A DNA stretch of 64,000 bases, from contig JACKMP010000005.1 of NCBI GenBank assembly GCA_024235315.1, forward strand, positions 139,359 to 203,358. Direction: 5' to 3'. Numbering within the stretch: position 1 is the stretch's first letter; every line of letters begins with the position of its first letter. The translations under genes and the position numbers were made by a program. The stretch comes from Chromatiaceae bacterium (lineage in GTDB: Bacteria; Pseudomonadota; Gammaproteobacteria; Chromatiales; Chromatiaceae). The notes beneath the pieces were generated by a model that searched no databases, was not told the DNA's origin, and worked only from the letters and a program-made list of their open reading frames with translations. Below, in pieces: positions 62,140-64,000 of this stretch.

Positions 62140-63674
62140 TGCCCGCGAGCAATGAGAATGTTGCCGAGATGCCGCCCGCATGGGAATCGCCTAAGCCGAT
62201 CCCAAGCATGCTGCTGCCAGTGCAAGCCTTCGACGTGGCGCTGCTGCCGGAGTCGCTGCGCGGCTGGGTGAGCGACATTGCAGACCGCATGCAATGTCCG
62301 CCTGACTTCCCGGCTGTCGGCGCTATGGTGGCGCTGTCGTCTGTCATCGGACGCAGGACGTGCATAGCGCCGAAGCGGCACGACGATTGGCTGGTATTCC
62401 CAAATCTATGGGGCGGCGTCGTTGGCCGACCTGGTGTTATGAAATCCCCGGCGCTGTCCGAGTCACTGCGGCCGCTCGACCGCCTGCAGGCCGCTGCCAG
62501 CGACGCGCACGAGGACGAACTGCGGGAGTTCGAAGTCGACACCCGGCTTGAGAAGATCAAGTCCAAGTCTGCCGAGGCAGCAGCGCAGAAGGCCATGAAC
62601 AAAGGCAAGGTGCTTGAGGCCGAGCAACTGCTGCGCAGTGCCGTCGAGGCCGAGGAACTGCGACCGCCACCGCTGCGCCGGTACCGCGTCAACGACAGCA
62701 GCGTCGAGGCGCTCGGCGAGATCCTGATGGAAAACCCATTCGGCGTGCTGGCCTACCGCGACGAACTGCACGGTCTGCTGCGCAGTCTCGACAAAGATGG
62801 CCAAGAGGGCGCGCGAGCGTTCTACCTGCAGGGCTATGACGGCAACCAGAGTTACACCTTCGACCGCATCATGCGCGGCCGCAACCTGCATATCGAGGCG
62901 GTCTGTATTGCCATGCTCGGCGGCATCCAGCCGGGGCGCCTGCAATCCTATATCCGCGATGCAGTGCATGGCGGTGCCGGCGACGATGGCCTGCTGCAGC
63001 GGTTTGGTCTGCTGGTCTGGCCGGACGTGACCGGCGAGTGGCACAACGTCGACCGCTGGCCCGACACCGCCGCCAAACAGCGTGCGTTCGACGTGTTCCT
63101 GCACGTCGACGCAATGGCACCCGCCAGCGACCCGGAGACCGGCGCACTGATACCGTCGATTCTGCGTTTCGATGCTGCTGCTCAGGATGAATTTGACCAG
63201 TGGCGAGTCGACTTCGAGCGGGCGCTGCGTGCTGGCGACCTGCACCCTGCTGTCGAGTCGCACCTGGCCAAATACCGAAAGCTGGTCCCGGCGCTGGCAC
63301 TGGTCTGCGGCATGGCCGACGGCGAGCACATCATCGGGCAGACCACCCTGCTGCGCGCCCTTTCCTGGGCCGAGTACCTGCGCACCCATGCTGAACGCAT
63401 CTATGCCGCCGGCACCGGGCCATCGACCGATAGTGCAACCGCACTCTTGAAACGGATCCGCACCGGTAAGGTGACGGACGGATTCAGCGCCCGCGATGTC
63501 TACCTGGCCGGATGGGCGCACTTGAACAGTCCCGAGCTGGTGCATAGCGCTACTGAAATGCTGTGTGACCTCGGCTATCTACGTCGCATCGACATCAAGC
63601 CCGGCACTGCTGGCGGGCGACCGTCTGCGATGTTTCAGATCAACCCGGCAGTGCTCGCCGAGGTGTCACCGTGA
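62136..63674 (+). CDS. DUF3987 (YfjI-type) putative replication/helicase-associated protein
   Basis: It has 512 residues. The DUF3987 family is common downstream of P4-type primases in phage-like elements. A P-loop-like motif GRPGVMKSPALSE lies at about residues 93-105. DIADRMQCPPDFPAVGAMVALSSVIGRR, the YRDELHGLLRSLDKDGQEGARAFYL segment and AMLGGIQPGRLQSYI are typical. A helical charged insert is at about residues 120-165. Probably works with the primase. It overlaps the primase stop by 4 nt and the next GTG start by 4 nt. Confidence 0.85.
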   Translation: MMPASNENVAEMPPAWESPKPIPSMLLPVQAFDVALLPESLRGWVSDIADRMQCPPDFPAVGAMVALSSVIGRRTCIAPKRHDDWLVFPNLWGGVVGRPGVMKSPALSESLRPLDRLQAAASDAHEDELREFEVDTRLEKIKSKSAEAAAQKAMNKGKVLEAEQLLRSAVEAEELRPPPLRRYRVNDSSVEALGEILMENPFGVLAYRDELHGLLRSLDKDGQEGARAFYLQGYDGNQSYTFDRIMRGRNLHIEAVCIAMLGGIQPGRLQSYIRDAVHGGAGDDGLLQRFGLLVWPDVTGEWHNVDRWPDTAAKQRAFDVFLHVDAMAPASDPETGALIPSILRFDAAAQDEFDQWRVDFERALRAGDLHPAVESHLAKYRKLVPALALVCGMADGEHIIGQTTLLRALSWAEYLRTHAERIYAAGTGPSTDSATALLKRIRTGKVTDGFSARDVYLAGWAHLNSPELVHSATEMLCDLGYLRRIDIKPGTAGGRPSAMFQINPAVLAEVSP

Positions 63675-63922
63675 GCTACATCGACCGACTGAAAAATTTT
63701 TCAAAGCCCCCGAATGAGTACCTACAAAACCATCAAAACCCCTGGGAACGAGGTTTTGTAGGTTTTGATGGTAGTGATTCCGGGCTTTTGAAAAAAATTC
63801 ATGCGATGGCCGAACGCTGGCAATACGCACCCGACGAACTGGCCGAGGCACTGCGCCTGGCCGAGGCAGACCCGGCCGGCTGGCAGCGGCTGGTTACCCA
63901 TGACGAGGCAATGAAACGATGA
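63671..63922 (+). CDS. Small unknown protein carrying the GGTTTTG dyad
   Basis: It begins at a GTG (63671) that overlaps the previous stop and has 83 residues. The first half (LKNFSKPPNEYLQNHQNPW, RGFVGFDGSDSG) is encoded by the large dyad repeat. The second half (MAERWQYAPDELAEALRLAEADPAGWQRL) is a compact helical segment resembling short domains in other mobile-element proteins. Function unknown. It is 4-nt coupled to a 15-codon frame downstream. Confidence 0.7.
   Translation: MSYIDRLKNFSKPPNEYLQNHQNPWERGFVGFDGSDSGLLKKIHAMAERWQYAPDELAEALRLAEADPAGWQRLVTHDEAMKR
63693..63799. repeat. GGTTTTG repeat, copy 2: nested ~100-bp dyad
   Basis: Inner arms: CCTACAAAACC with ATCAAAACC (63721-63740) against GGTTTTGTAGG with TTTTGATGG (63752-63771). 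Each 11-mer has its complement, but the two modules are swapped in order. Outer arms: AATTTTTCAAAGCCC on the left (63695-63709) and GGGCTTTTGAA with AAAAATT on the right (63782-63799), near-complementary with small indels. The element lies inside a coding region and shares its core with 61774-61793. Confidence 0.75.
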
Positions 63923-63966
63923 ATACTGATTTGGACCTGATCGACGAGGGTCGCGCACGTGCGTAG
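63919..63966 (+). CDS. Very short coupled frame (15 codons)
   Basis: ATG at 63919 overlaps the previous stop by 4 nt and reads MNTDLDLIDEGRARA before a TAG. It may be a tiny leader-type peptide, or the start of a gene truncated by a point mutation. An ATG at 63974 after a G-rich stretch begins another frame (MKKSRGVWA) that runs off the window. Weak support. Confidence 0.3.
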   Translation: MNTDLDLIDEGRARA

Positions 63967-64000
63967 GGGGGGGATGAAAAAGTCTAGGGGCGTCTGGGCT

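Noticed and set aside
1..64000. CRISPR arrays, rRNA genes, insertion sequences with transposase
   Set aside because: No regularly spaced direct repeats, no rRNA-like sequence and no transposase-like reading frame were seen.

Overview
The window is about 60-65% GC chromosomal DNA of a gammaproteobacterium. Gene orders typical of that class support this: mltD next to yafS-rnhA-dnaQ, tig-clpP-clpX-lon-hupB-ppiD, trmJ-cysE-iscR-iscS-iscU, and a cbb3 oxidase operon followed by ccoGH. An ATP-sulfurylase-like/APS-kinase fusion, DUF302 and Yej-type genes suggest a Chromatiales-like or sulfur-oxidising relative, but this placement is inference.

Layout. 1-5.5 kb: cbb3 cytochrome oxidase (ccoN cut by the window edge, ccoO, ccoQ, ccoP) and its assembly genes ccoG and ccoH. 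5.6-9.0 kb: dnaQ, rnhA and a yafS-like methyltransferase, divergent from mltD. 9.0-15.6 kb: a Yej-type peptide ABC transporter operon. 15.7-25.5 kb: fabI, ppiD, hupB with tRNA-Val and tRNA-Asp, then lon (with a sigma32-type promoter), clpX, clpP, tig and tRNA-Leu. 25.7-41.2 kb: hemN, prmB, an orphan sensor kinase, a shortened isc operon (iscR, iscS, iscU), cysE, trmJ, suhB, a probable pseudo-ATP-sulfurylase/APS kinase, three small or periplasmic proteins of uncertain role, and selD.

41.2-58.1 kb is a defence island, all on the minus strand: a complete type I Wadjet system (JetA, JetB, JetC, JetD), a PIN/Phd toxin-antitoxin pair, a broken fic gene, and a type I restriction-modification operon in which a class II Fic protein lies between hsdR and hsdM. 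It ends at a remnant of an integrase N-terminus, a strong bidirectional terminator and a 14-bp sequence like a tRNA-Ser 3' end, a probable attachment core.

58.3-64.0 kb is a second mobile element on the plus strand. A P4-type tyrosine integrase is followed by an unknown gene, an AlpA-like regulator whose ribosome binding site lies in a predicted hairpin, small unknown genes, a P4-type primase and a DUF3987 protein. Most of these genes overlap by 4 nt, so they form a tightly coupled operon. The most unusual signal is a GGTTTTG-rich repeat that occurs inside the primase gene and again, as part of a large dyad, in a small downstream gene. It encodes the same peptide motif in two otherwise unrelated proteins.
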